DNA of 64,000 nucleotides. It comes from Nannocystis sp. RBIL2. GTDB lineage: Bacteria; Myxococcota_A; Polyangia; Nannocystales; Nannocystaceae. This document shows positions 34,646 to 42,953 of the stretch, piece by piece (position 1 is the stretch's first letter; every line of letters starts with the position of its first letter). Under the pieces are notes generated by a model. The model was not told where the DNA came from. It saw only the letters and a program-made list of their open reading frames with translations, and did no database searches. Location: assembly GCF_026626745.1 (NCBI RefSeq), contig NZ_JAPNJW010000002.1, forward strand, positions 186,001-250,000, in the 5' to 3' direction. The position numbers and the translations under genes are program-made.

Positions 34646-35737
34646 TCAGTCGAGCAGGCGGATGCCGAGGAAGCGGTGCTGCTGCCGGCGGAAGCGGGCC
34701 TCGTGGTAGATGCCGAGGTAGTTGATCTCGGACTCCCAGCGCGGGCCCGGCCGCTGCAGGTTCTCGAGCGAGCCGATCGCGTCCTCGAACGCGTGGAGGA
34801 AGCGCGGCACCGGGCGGCCCATGGTCGACTCGGCGGCCGCCAGCTCGCGCGACATCCGCTCGATCGTGCCGAAGTGGAGCACGCCGCGGCGCATCAGGTC
34901 TTGCAGCGAGTTGGCCAGGCGCTCGGGGGTGTAGCCGTCGGACTCCATCGCCGCGGTGACCGCGAGCAGGCCGCGCGGCTCGAGCGCGCCGGCCTCGAAC
35001 AGCACCGCCGCGCCCTGGAAGTAGTTGTAGATGGCGACGACGCGCGCGCCGTAGCCGGCGAAGCGATCGAGCGGCGAGCGGCGCTCGAGGTGGATGAAGA
35101 TCCGGCGGACCACCTCGCCGGAGCCGAACAGCTGGCGGTGGTACGCCATGATCTCGTCGACGTCGCCGCGGTAGACCTTGCAGGTGCTGAGGATCGCCGC
35201 CAGGCCGACGGCGTCGATGCGGCCGGCGAGGATGTCGGCGTAGACGCTGTAGATGAACGCGTCCTGCTCGGCGTCGTCGCCGAACAGGTACTCGTCGACG
35301 TGCTCGGCGGCCATGTGGCTGAGCAGCAGCGCCTTGAGCTTGTAGCCGACCTGGCCGCGGATGGCCCGGAAGCGGCCGCGCAGCAGGTTCTCCAGGTTGG
35401 GCTTGAGGATGAACATGTCGGGCTCGACGCCGTCGAGCGCGAGCTTGGCGGTCAGGACCTTGCGCATCTGCCGGGGCGAGCCGCTGATGAAGGTGACGCG
35501 CCGGTGGCTGCGCTCGCGCGGGTCGAGCAGCGCGCGCAGGAGGGCGCTGGCGCCGGCCACCGCGACCTTGTCCTCGGCCTTCTGGCGGAAGGTCCGGATC
35601 AGGTCTTTGACCGTGTCGAACTCGGTGCGCAGGTAGGTCTTGTCGAGGTCCCAGCGCAGGTGCATGAAGCGGCGCGGCTGCAGCGCCTGTCCTTCGGGAC
35701 TGGTGGGCTCGGACGGGTCGGTGGGATCGGTCGTCAT
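34646..35737 (-). CDS. App1-like (DUF2183) phosphatase
   Basis: 363-residue HAD-fold protein. RWDLDKTYL (Asp30, Asp32, Thr34) is the DxDxT catalytic motif, FISGSPRQM is motif II, KLKALLLSHMA supplies the lysine, and FGDDAEQDAFIY near residue 152 is the GDDxxxD motif typical of App1 phosphatidate phosphatases. A C-terminal helical domain of about 170 residues follows. Its start overlaps the stop of the upstream PlsX-like gene by 4 nt, so they are translationally coupled, suggesting a joint role in phospholipid or acyl-phosphate metabolism. A two-core repeat (35686-35703) lies in the N-terminal codons (TSPEGQ). Confidence 0.8.
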   Translation of the reverse strand: MTTDPTDPSEPTSPEGQALQPRRFMHLRWDLDKTYLRTEFDTVKDLIRTFRQKAEDKVAVAGASALLRALLDPRERSHRRVTFISGSPRQMRKVLTAKLALDGVEPDMFILKPNLENLLRGRFRAIRGQVGYKLKALLLSHMAAEHVDEYLFGDDAEQDAFIYSVYADILAGRIDAVGLAAILSTCKVYRGDVDEIMAYHRQLFGSGEVVRRIFIHLERRSPLDRFAGYGARVVAIYNYFQGAAVLFEAGALEPRGLLAVTAAMESDGYTPERLANSLQDLMRRGVLHFGTIERMSRELAAAESTMGRPVPRFLHAFEDAIGSLENLQRPGPRWESEINYLGIYHEARFRRQQHRFLGIRLLD

Positions 35738-36798
35738 GTCGCCTCCGGGTCGGGCGGGCTCGCCGGCGACGCGCTCAGGCCGTGGAACTCGGCCACGCCA
35801 GCGCTGATGGCGGCGATGACTTGCAGGCGGTCGATCTTGGCGCCGAGGCGGATCGCGTTGAGGAAGGCGCGCCGGCCGGAGTCGGCCTGGGTGACCATCA
35901 CCGCGCGATCGAAGCCGAGCAAGGGCGCGCCGCCGTAGTTCTCCCAGTCGGTGAACTCGCGGATCGCCGAGATGCCGTCGCTCAGCATCTGCACGCCGAC
36001 CCGCCACTGGAACTTCTCGGCCGCGCGCCGCAGCAAGCTCTCGCCGGTGGCCGCGACGCCCTCGAGCGTGCGCAGCAGGACGTCGCCGGAGAAGCCGTCG
36101 GTGACGATGACGTCGGCGTCGCCCGAGGTCACGCTGTCGGCGCGGATGCAGCCGACGTACTCGAAGGCCGGCCGGGCGGCGAGCAGGCGGCGATGGGCCT
36201 CGCGCGCACGGGCGGGCGCGTTGGAGATGCCGTGGCCGTTACACAGGAGGGCCACGCGCGGGCGATCGATGCGCGAGATCTTGGCGGCATAGGCCGCGCC
36301 CATGGCGGCGAAGGTGACGAGGTCGTCGCCGCTGCACTCGACGGTCGCGCCGACGTCGAGCAGCAGCGCGAACAGGTCGGACACCGGGCCGTGCGGGCGC
36401 AGGGTCGGGTAGACGGCCGCGAGGGCGGCGTGGGGGACGCCGGGGATCCGGCCGAGGATCTGCTGCGCGCTGGCGACGATGAGGCCCGGCGCGCCGGCCG
36501 AGACGAACACCGCGCTCGGGTCGCGGGCGGCGATCTCGAGGCCGACGACGACGCTGTTGCGCGGGGCCTGGCGCAGCACCTCGGCCGCGTCCAGGTCGGG
36601 CTCGCAGCGGTCGCGGGCGTGGGCGACGCGCAGGCGCTCGGCGTCGTGGGCGATCTTCGCCAGCGCCGACGTGATGTCGGATTCGTCGCCGACGACGGTG
36701 ATCTGGTGATCGAGCTGCAGGCTGGCGATCGCGGCGGCTTCAAGCGCCTCGCGCCCGCCGTCGCGACCTGCACAGCTGTCGAGGACGATGTGAGCCAC
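35734..36798 (-). CDS. PlsX-like phosphate acyltransferase, divergent
   Basis: 354-residue protein resembling PlsX, which makes acyl-phosphate from acyl-ACP. Conserved strings are LLLDVGATVECSGDDL, VALLCNGHG, VIVTDGFSGDVLLRTLEG and NYGGAPLLGF. The usual N-terminal ALDAMGGD is replaced by VLDSCAGRDGG and the SAGNTGA loop by SAGAPGL, so activity may be changed. It is encoded directly before an App1-like phosphatase (4-nt overlap), not with fabH or acpP as canonical plsX usually is. The GTG start at 36798 lacks a strong Shine-Dalgarno. Confidence 0.75.
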   Translation of the reverse strand: MAHIVLDSCAGRDGGREALEAAAIASLQLDHQITVVGDESDITSALAKIAHDAERLRVAHARDRCEPDLDAAEVLRQAPRNSVVVGLEIAARDPSAVFVSAGAPGLIVASAQQILGRIPGVPHAALAAVYPTLRPHGPVSDLFALLLDVGATVECSGDDLVTFAAMGAAYAAKISRIDRPRVALLCNGHGISNAPARAREAHRRLLAARPAFEYVGCIRADSVTSGDADVIVTDGFSGDVLLRTLEGVAATGESLLRRAAEKFQWRVGVQMLSDGISAIREFTDWENYGGAPLLGFDRAVMVTQADSGRRAFLNAIRLGAKIDRLQVIAAISAGVAEFHGLSASPASPPDPEAT

Positions 36799-36974
36799 GG
36801 CGTCAAAGCTGTTGTAGCAGAGTCCGGGGGGCGGGCGTGCGGCGGCGCGGGGCCGATCCCGGGCCCCGCTGCGGACGAGCGCAAGCTCGGGCAAGCAGGC
36901 CCGGCGGGCCGTGGAGCACGCGATGGGCCGCCGGGGTCGGGCGGGACACGAGCGGGCGCGCAGCGGCGCGGCGT

Positions 36975-37763
36975 TCACAGGCGTCGACGCCGCAATTCGA
37001 CCAACCACGCCTCGCACGCGACCTCGTTCGGGGGATCGGCCGGCAGCGGGCTGTGCTCCAGGGCCGCCTGGAGGTCGGCCTCGAGCCTGGGCCAGGCGGC
37101 GCGGTGCAAGGCGTCGATTTCCTGGGATACCGCGCCCTTTTCGGCGCCCTCGACCTTGATGCGGATCAGCGCGAGCGCGTCGTCGTAGCCGTAGAGCGGG
37201 GCGAGGCGCCGCAGGTCGGCCTCGAGCTCGCCGGTGCGGAGCAGGTGGACCCCCGTGAGCGCGACACGGTAGGCGTAGAGGAGGCTCTTCGCCCGCGGCA
37301 CCGGCTCGCGCTCGTGCTCGCGGCACATGCCGCGGAAGAAGCCCTGGTAGTGGCGGATGAACCGGCGCGACACGGCCCCGCGCGCCAGCGCCTGCAGCTC
37401 CTCGATCTCCGGCGACTCGTAGAGCTGAAACGGCGTGAGCAGGCGCTCGATCATGTTGCCGTTCCCGGAGAGCAGCAGGGACAGCGCGCGGCCGACCTCG
37501 GTGAGGCTGAGGTCGCACTCGAGGCCCTCGAACTCGGTGAGGCGCTCGACGGCGTCGTTCGGCCGGCGCAGGCCCAGCAGCGAGCGCGTCGGGGCGATGA
37601 ACACGCCCTTGAGGTCGAGGTCGCTGTCGGGCGAGCTGAAGCCGTAGTCGTGGCTGCCGGTGACGCCGCACTGGAACACGTCGCCGGGCACGGCGCAGGT
37701 GAAGATGAAGCGGCGCCCGAGGTCGAGGTCGGGCAGGGCGTTGGGCGGCAGATCGACGGTCAT
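36975..37763 (-). CDS. RlaP-like nucleotidyltransferase, copy A
   Basis: 262-residue member of the PF10127-type predicted nucleotidyltransferases (pol-beta fold). The active site is GSHDYGFSSPDSDLDLKG (Gly36, Ser37, Asp48, Asp50). The rest is helical and probably binds the substrate RNA or protein. It is arranged in tandem with a second member encoded just upstream; the two share the motif but little else. The start codon lies at the edge of a repeat array. The substrate is unknown. Confidence 0.8.
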   Translation of the reverse strand: MTVDLPPNALPDLDLGRRFIFTCAVPGDVFQCGVTGSHDYGFSSPDSDLDLKGVFIAPTRSLLGLRRPNDAVERLTEFEGLECDLSLTEVGRALSLLLSGNGNMIERLLTPFQLYESPEIEELQALARGAVSRRFIRHYQGFFRGMCREHEREPVPRAKSLLYAYRVALTGVHLLRTGELEADLRRLAPLYGYDDALALIRIKVEGAEKGAVSQEIDALHRAAWPRLEADLQAALEHSPLPADPPNEVACEAWLVELRRRRL

Positions 37764-37797
37764 GATGGCCTTACGGACATGTTGGAACGGGCATGTC
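37761..37797. repeat. 14-bp palindromic repeat, three cores
   Basis: Cores at 37764 (GATG), 37778 (CATG) and 37792 (CATG) occupy the gap between the two nucleotidyltransferase genes, directly upstream of the copy A start codon. Confidence 0.78.
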
Positions 37798-37811
37798 CTT
37801 TGGGAAAGACG

Positions 37812-38753
37812 TCAGGAGGGGCCGCGCGCGGACACCTGGGCGAGGGCGCGGCCGACGAGGTCGGCGCACAGGGCGTCGAGGGCGGCCTCGTCGGGCGCGA
37901 GCGGCAACGGCGAGCCGGCGACCGCCGCCTGGGTGCGCTGGTGGAGGGCGTCGGCGGCCTCCATGAGCTTGTCGTAGCTCCACGCGCCGCCGCGGATCGA
38001 CAGCAGCTCGTCGCGGTCGTCGCGGCGGACCTTGAGCGTGCCGGTCTCGACGATCTCGGCGCCCATGCGCAGCAGGCGGATGAGGTGCATGCCGTGCTTG
38101 GTGTCGTAGCCGTACTCGGCCTCGAGCGCGCTGCGCCTGGGGTTCCGCGTCTTGAGCCAGCTCTGGTAGGCCTCCCACTCCTTGCGCGCGGCCTTGTAGC
38201 GGCGCTCGCGGTCGAGGACGCCGAGGAAGTTGGTGGTGAGGTCGGCCTCAGCCATGCGCCCGTCGGCGAGCATGGCCTCGACCGCGCCCATCTGGTCGCG
38301 CGAGATCAGGCGGGTCTCCGGCAGGTCGAACTCGGCGCGGGTCGGCTCGTGCGTGGGCGGGTGCATGACCCACTTGCGGTGGGTCTTGATCCGCGCGAGC
38401 TGGCTCATCGCGTAGCCGGAGAAGCTGTCCTTGACCCGCAGCGACAGGAACCTGTCGCGCTCGGCCAGCAGGCGCTCGCCCAGGGGCGTGCACACGGTGT
38501 GGCAGTCGGGCGGCGTCCACAGCAGCTCGAGCACCGTGGGGTTGGCGGCGGCGGCGAGGCGGCAGTACTTGCGGATCTCGAAGCGGACGTGATCGGCCGA
38601 CAGCTCGATCTGCTCCGGGCCGCCGATGAAGCCGTGGTACCAGGCCGCCGGCCCGACGAGGATGCCCTTGAGGTCGACGTCGGAGGTGGGCGTCTGGAGG
38701 CCGTAGGCTTGCGAGCCGTGGACGGTCTCGTAGAGGAGCAGGCTGTCGGCCAT
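37812..38753 (-). CDS. RlaP-like nucleotidyltransferase, copy B
   Basis: 313-residue predicted nucleotidyltransferase. The active site is HGSQAYGLQTPTSDVDLKG (Gly13, Ser14, Asp25, Asp27), followed by a helical domain with KDSFSGYAMSQLARIKTHRKW, as in the RlaP family. TATCGT lies 9 nt before the ATG, suggesting a very short leader. It precedes copy A on the same strand with a 48-bp gap filled by repeat sequence, so co-transcription is likely. Confidence 0.82.
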   Translation of the reverse strand: MADSLLLYETVHGSQAYGLQTPTSDVDLKGILVGPAAWYHGFIGGPEQIELSADHVRFEIRKYCRLAAAANPTVLELLWTPPDCHTVCTPLGERLLAERDRFLSLRVKDSFSGYAMSQLARIKTHRKWVMHPPTHEPTRAEFDLPETRLISRDQMGAVEAMLADGRMAEADLTTNFLGVLDRERRYKAARKEWEAYQSWLKTRNPRRSALEAEYGYDTKHGMHLIRLLRMGAEIVETGTLKVRRDDRDELLSIRGGAWSYDKLMEAADALHQRTQAAVAGSPLPLAPDEAALDALCADLVGRALAQVSARGPS

Positions 38754-38837
38754 GAGAGGGCGACGATAGCACGGGGCCATGCTGCCGGCCGGGGGCCTGC
38801 GGTGCGCGTGTTCGTGGAGTGAGCGGCGTTCGGCGGG

Positions 38838-38953
38838 GCGCGTGTCTCTGGGGACAGGTTGCGTCGCTGCGGTCGAGTTCGCGCGCGGCGGTGCTTTCGG
38901 GACAGAGCGAGCGCGAGCCGGCGGGGCGAGTCGCGGCTGGTCTTCGGGACAGG
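38838..38953. repeat. 14-bp dyads in intergenic gap
   Basis: Two two-core copies, 38841 (CGTG)/38855 (CAGG) and 38936 (GCTG)/38950 (CAGG), separated by GC-rich sequence. A weaker GGACAGA occurs at 38900. The second copy abuts the end of the CoA-transferase gene. Confidence 0.65.
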
Positions 38954-40054
38954 TCAGCGGCGCGCGAACTCGGCGAGGACGGCGTCGGTGTCCTGGCCGA
39001 GCGCGGGGGCGCTGCGCTCCGGGGTGCGGCCCAGCGAGGGGAAGAACGGACCGACGCCGCGGAACGAGCCGGCGGGGGTCGGCGTCGCCTCGGTGAGGTC
39101 GTCGAGGCGCGGCTCGTGCGGGGCGGCGTCGAGGTCGTGGACCGGCCAGACCGGGAGGTCGTGGGACGCGAGCAGGGCCAGCCAGTGGTCGCGCGGGTGG
39201 CCGGCGAGGTGCTGCTCCATCGCCGCGGCGGCCTCCTGCCCGGCGGGCCCGGTGTCGAGGCCGAGGCCGGCGAGGTCGGGGCGGCCGACGACCTGGGCGA
39301 AGGCGAACCAGAACTTGGGCTCGAGGCAGCCGACCGACAGCTCGCGGCCGTCGCCGCAGCGGTAGGCGCGGTAGGCCGGGGCGCGACCGCCCAGGACGGC
39401 CTCGGACATGCCGCCGCCACCGCCCGCGCGCTCGGCCCAGGCCCAGGTGACGAACGGCAGCGGGCCCGAGAGCAGCGGCTGTTGGACGAGGCCGCCGCGC
39501 CCGGTGCGAGCGCGCCGCAACAGGGCCGCGAGCACGCTGCTGCAGGCGAGCAGGCCGCTGGTGACGTCGGCCAGCTGGAGGCCGACGATGCCCTCGGTCC
39601 GCAGCGCTCGCAGCAGGCCGGTGAGGCCGGTGAAGTTGAGGTCGTGGCCGACCGCCGAGCTGACCGAAAAGCCAGGTAGCGAGCAGAGCACGAGGCCGGG
39701 GTTGTCGGCCAGGAGCTCCTGCTCGGGCAGTCCGAAGCGCGCCATGGTGCCGGGACGGAAGCTCTCGATCAGGACGTCGGCGCCGGCGGCCAGGCTGCGC
39801 AGGGCGGCCGCTCCCGCCGGAGTGCGCAGGTCGAGGCCGACCGACTCTGCCCCGCGAAAGAAGGCGATGAAGCCGGCCCCGACGCCGTCGATCAGCGGCG
39901 GGGCGTGACGCATGAGGTCGCCCGTGGCCGGATCTTCGACCTTGATCACGCGCGCGCCGAGGTCGAGCAGACAGCGCGCGAGCACGGCCCCGGGCAACAT
40001 CCGCGAGACGTCGACGACCACGGTGCCGGCGAGAGGGAGAGAGTCGCTCGTCAT
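38954..40054 (-). CDS. CaiB/BaiF family III CoA-transferase or acyl-CoA racemase
   Basis: 366-residue family III CoA-transferase. Typical features are VVDVSRMLPGAVLARCLLDLGARVIKVEDP at the N-terminus, VLIESFRPGTMARFGL, and the catalytic Asp163 in LQLADVTSG. The C-terminal part (HDLPVWPVHDLDAA) resembles alpha-methylacyl-CoA racemases more than formyl-CoA transferase. TATAGC lies 8 nt before the ATG, with a GGAGG sequence overlapping that spacer. The gene stands alone beside a long low-complexity repeat. Confidence 0.82.
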   Translation of the reverse strand: MTSDSLPLAGTVVVDVSRMLPGAVLARCLLDLGARVIKVEDPATGDLMRHAPPLIDGVGAGFIAFFRGAESVGLDLRTPAGAAALRSLAAGADVLIESFRPGTMARFGLPEQELLADNPGLVLCSLPGFSVSSAVGHDLNFTGLTGLLRALRTEGIVGLQLADVTSGLLACSSVLAALLRRARTGRGGLVQQPLLSGPLPFVTWAWAERAGGGGGMSEAVLGGRAPAYRAYRCGDGRELSVGCLEPKFWFAFAQVVGRPDLAGLGLDTGPAGQEAAAAMEQHLAGHPRDHWLALLASHDLPVWPVHDLDAAPHEPRLDDLTEATPTPAGSFRGVGPFFPSLGRTPERSAPALGQDTDAVLAEFARR

Positions 40055-40084
40055 CGCCTCCGGCTATATCACGAGCGGCCCAGG

Positions 40085-40375
40085 GGAGCGGCGAGGCGGC
40101 GACGGGGCGAGCGGCGAGGCGGTGAGCGGCGAGGCGGCGACACGGCGAGCGGCGCGGCGGCGCGGCGGCGACGCGGCGAGGCAGTGACGAGGCGAGGCGG
40201 CGAGCGACGATCTGGCAGGCAGCGAGCAGCGACCCGGCGACACGGCGAGCGGCGCGGCGGCGAGGCGGCGACGAGGCGAGGCGGCGAGCGAGGATCTGGC
40301 GGCAGCGAGCGGCGACGCGGCGAACGGTGAGCGACGAGGCGGCGAGCGGCGTTTCGGCGAGCGACGAGCCCAGCA
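40085..40375. repeat. GC-rich low-complexity tandem repeat with a 100-bp higher-order copy
   Basis: The region is built from GGCGAGC and GGCGAGG-type words on the plus strand, almost without T. The string beginning GGCGACACGGCGAGCGG occurs at 40136 and again at 40236, exactly 100 bp apart, and the flanking sequence, including a GA(T)CTGGC segment, is also repeated. It is probably non-coding. It lies in the 470-bp gap between the CoA-transferase and coaE genes. Confidence 0.8.
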
Positions 40376-40423
40376 AGCGCCCCGGGCGGCCGCAGCAGGG
40401 CGACCGCGTGCGCGGACTCTTTG

Positions 40424-40514
40424 GAACATGTCCGAGCGGTCATGCTCCGAGCGACATGTATTTGAGAGCATGCGCGAACGGGCATGTCCGATGGGACAGG
40501 CCCTTCAGGACAGC
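40424..40514. repeat. 14-bp palindromic repeat array, seven cores
   Basis: Longest uninterrupted array: cores at 40427, 40441, 40455, 40469, 40483 (all CATG), 40497 (CAGG) and 40511 (CAGC), each 14 bp apart. It lies downstream of coaE. Confidence 0.92.
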
Positions 40515-40524
40515 GTCGCCGGGC

Positions 40525-41241
40525 TCAAGGCTTGGGCAGCGGCGGCGGGCGCGGGGGGCCGCCGGCGGCCGGGCGCGGCGGGGGCGGCGGGACGGCGGGC
40601 CGGGCGGGGCCGCCGTCCTTGGCCTCGCCGGCGGGCCGCGGGATCGTGACGCTGCGCAGGGCCGGCAGGAGGTCCAGGACCTGCTGCTTGAGGTGCCCGA
40701 GGTCCTTGTCGTTCTCGAGGATGAAGTGGGCGCGGGCGCGGCGGGAGGCGTCGTCGAGCTGGGCGGCCAGCCGGGCGCGGACCTCGGGCTCGGTGAGCCG
40801 GTCGCGGGTGACGACGCGGGCGATCCGCTGCGCCTCGGGGGCCGAGACCAGGATCACTGCCTTGACCTGCTTGTCGAGGCCGGTCTCGAACAGCAGCGGC
40901 ACCTCGTAGACGACCAGCTTGTGCCCGGTGGCGGACAGGGTGGCGAGCACGTCCTGGAAGCGCTCGCGGATCCGCGGGTGCAGGATCGACTCGAGCTTCT
41001 GCCGCAGGGAGGGATCTTTGAAGACGAGGGCGCCGAGCTTGCGGCGGTTGAGCTCGCCGTTGTCGTCCAGCACGCCCTCGCCGAAGGCCGCGACCACCGC
41101 GCCGAGACCCTCGCTGCCGGGGGTCACGACGACGCGGGACAGCTCGTCGGCCGAGACGACCGGGATCCCGCAGTCCTCGAAGATCTCGGCGGCGGCGGAC
41201 TTGCCGCTGCCGATCCCGCCGGTGAGGCCGTAGACATCCAT
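40525..41241 (-). CDS. coaE: dephospho-CoA kinase
   Basis: Final step of coenzyme A synthesis: phosphorylates the ribose 3'-OH of dephospho-CoA. P-loop GLTGGIGSGKS (residues 5-15), then VVSADELSR, ILHPRIRERF, VYEVPLLFETGLDK and the lid segment ARVVTRDRLTEPEVRARLAAQ, all family-typical. The ATG at 41241 gives the normal N-terminus MDVYGLTGG. A Pro-rich tail of about 30 residues (PPPPPRPAAGGPPRPP) is an extension not usual in the family. It is divergent from engB by 47 bp. Confidence 0.92.
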   Translation of the reverse strand: MDVYGLTGGIGSGKSAAAEIFEDCGIPVVSADELSRVVVTPGSEGLGAVVAAFGEGVLDDNGELNRRKLGALVFKDPSLRQKLESILHPRIRERFQDVLATLSATGHKLVVYEVPLLFETGLDKQVKAVILVSAPEAQRIARVVTRDRLTEPEVRARLAAQLDDASRRARAHFILENDKDLGHLKQQVLDLLPALRSVTIPRPAGEAKDGGPARPAVPPPPPRPAAGGPPRPPPLPKP

Positions 41242-41274
41242 GACCTCGGAGCTTAGGTGGCGGCGCGCTTTTAG

Positions 41275-41280
41275 TATAGT
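41275..41280 (+). promoter_or_regulatory. candidate -10 element for engB, leaderless geometry
   Basis: TATAGT lies 8 nt before the ATG at 41289, the same hexamer and nearly the same spacing as before the gene at 3890. No good -35 is visible. Confidence 0.5.
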
Positions 41281-41288
41281 CCGCGCCC

Positions 41289-41972
41289 ATGACCCAGCCG
41301 TCCAAACCCGAGAAGAGCAGCACAGGCGGCTGGCGCGTGACGTCGGCGACGTTCGAGCGCAGCGCCGACAAACTGGGGGCGGCACCGCCCGGGGATCTGC
41401 CCGAGATCGCCATCACCGGCCGCTCGAACGTGGGCAAGTCGAGCCTGCTCAACGCGTTCGCAGGCCAGCGCGCGCTGGCTCGCGTGAGCTCGACGCCGGG
41501 GCGCACGCAGCTGCTCAACTTCTTCCGCGCGACGCTCCGGCATCCGCGCCACGGCGACATGGGGCTGCGCTGGGTCGACCTGCCCGGATACGGCTACGCG
41601 GCCGCGCCGCACGCGGTGCGAGCGTCGTTCGGGCCGATGATCGAGGGCTACCTGCGCAAGCGCGAGGCGCTCAAGGGGCTGGTGCTGCTGATCGACGCGC
41701 GCCGCGAGGTCAGCGAGTACGACCACGCGCTGCTCGACTTCATGGCCGACCGCGCGCTGTGGACCATCGTCGCGATCACCAAGGCCGACAAGCTCAGCAA
41801 GAGCGAGCGCGGGCTGGTGACCAGCGGCATCGCTCGCGCGCTGGAGCTGCCGCGCGGGCAAGTGCTGGTGACCAGCGCGACCAGCGGGCTCGGGTTCACC
41901 GACGGCGGGCTGGCCGAGGCGGTGGCGCGACGCCTGCGAGCGGACGCGCCGGACCTGGCCGAAGAGACATAG
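41289..41972 (+). CDS. engB: ribosome biogenesis GTP-binding protein EngB (YihA/YsxC)
   Basis: 227-residue GTPase needed for large ribosomal subunit assembly. G1 is GRSNVGKSS (residues 44-52), the switch region shows SSTPGRTQLLNFF (family signature), G3 is DLPGYGYA, G4 is TKADKLSK and G5 is TSATSGLG. The N-terminal extension of about 35 residues is modest. It is probably transcribed from a TATAGT box 8 nt upstream. It is followed by a GC-rich gap and a repeat array. Confidence 0.93.
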   Translation: MTQPSKPEKSSTGGWRVTSATFERSADKLGAAPPGDLPEIAITGRSNVGKSSLLNAFAGQRALARVSSTPGRTQLLNFFRATLRHPRHGDMGLRWVDLPGYGYAAAPHAVRASFGPMIEGYLRKREALKGLVLLIDARREVSEYDHALLDFMADRALWTIVAITKADKLSKSERGLVTSGIARALELPRGQVLVTSATSGLGFTDGGLAEAVARRLRADAPDLAEET

Positions 41973-42152
41973 AGGCGCCCTACAGGCGAACGCTCCGTTT
42001 GCCGGCGAGGGCATCGGGCCCGCAGCAAAGGGGCGCCGAGCGGGACCGAGAGCGAGAGTCCGTCTACGCCGACGCGGGGCGGGCATCGAGTCCCGCTACT
42101 GTCGGAGGGGTGCGTTCACCCGCAGCATGCATCCAGTCGCGTGAGGGCGCCG

Positions 42153-42214
42153 CGGGCTGACCGATGAGACATGCGCTCGGGGCATGCCTGAACGGACATG
42201 TCTCGGAGGTCAGC
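42153..42214. repeat. 14-bp palindromic repeat array with one 13-bp slip
   Basis: Cores at 42156 (GCTG), 42170 (CATG), 42183 (CATG), 42197 (CATG) and 42211 (CAGC). All steps are 14 bp except 42170 to 42183, which is 13, showing that the phase can slip. This is the last intergenic array in the window. Confidence 0.83.
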
Positions 42215-42953
42215 GAGCGCGCGGGGCGTCGGCGCTGGTGCGGACCAGGTGGCCGAGCTCGAGCAGGGCCTCGAGGCTCTGCTCGAGGCTGACCTCGCCG
42301 ACGCGGTCCGGGTCCTCGCGCAGGGTGTGACGCACGCCGCCCACGTCGAACACGACCTGCGGGCGGCCGTCGGCGCCGCGGCCGAGGTGGTAACGGGAGC
42401 CGCGGTACAGCTGCACGCGCTCGGGGAGCGCGTCGGCGCTGGCCTGGTCGCGGTGGTCGATGACGCGGCGCGGGCCGACCTCGTAGATGACGTCGTCGCC
42501 GGTGGGCAGCGCGACCGGCTGCAGTGGGCTGCTGTCCTCGGGGACATCCACGAGCCGCACCGCGAGGTCACGCGGGCCGGCGTCGCGGGTGGGAGCGGCC
42601 GGGCCGGGCAGGGTGCGCGCGACCAGGAACAGGCCGAAGGCGGCGGCGCCGGCGGGGAGCATCAAGGCGCTGCCGCGGAGGAAGTTGCGCCACCGCGACG
42701 GCTGCGGCGCAGCGGCCGGCTTGGGCGCAGTCTCGCGGTCGATGGCGTCGAGCTCGAGCAGGACGCGAGCTCGCAGCGCCTGCGGGGCGGTCGCCCGCGG
42801 CAGGTCGCGCAGGAGCTGGCGGATCCGCAACTGCTCTTCGGCGACCTCACGCAGGGCAGGATCGCGGGCGAGCTGGGCCTCGACTTCGGCGCGCTCGGCT
42901 TCGGTGAGCTCGCCGTCGATGAAGGGCTGGAGCGTGTGAAGATCGTGGCTCAT
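42210..42953 (-). CDS. membrane anti-sigma factor
   Basis: 247-residue protein: N-terminal helical sigma-binding region resembling anti-sigma domains (LQPFIDGELTEAERAEVEAQLARDPALREV), one membrane segment (about residues 96-113, ALMLPAGAAAFGLFLVA) and a C-terminal extracytoplasmic part. The zinc HxxxCxxC motif of ZAS proteins is absent. Its start overlaps the stop of the sigma-factor gene by 4 nt, strong evidence that they are a pair. A two-core repeat lies at 42531-42548, in codons for VDVPEDSS. Confidence 0.82.
   Translation of the reverse strand: MSHDLHTLQPFIDGELTEAERAEVEAQLARDPALREVAEEQLRIRQLLRDLPRATAPQALRARVLLELDAIDRETAPKPAAAPQPSRWRNFLRGSALMLPAGAAAFGLFLVARTLPGPAAPTRDAGPRDLAVRLVDVPEDSSPLQPVALPTGDDVIYEVGPRRVIDHRDQASADALPERVQLYRGSRYHLGRGADGRPQVVFDVGGVRHTLREDPDRVGEVSLEQSLEALLELGHLVRTSADAPRAR

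Noticed and set aside
35782..39679. Long plus-strand open frames antisense to the PlsX-like, nucleotidyltransferase and CoA-transferase genes
   Set aside because: They have no recognisable motifs, and the minus strand carries complete conserved domains at the same positions.
40424..40516. CRISPR-like array
   Set aside because: The repeat unit is 14 bp with 4-bp spacers, far too short for CRISPR, and no cas gene is present in the window.
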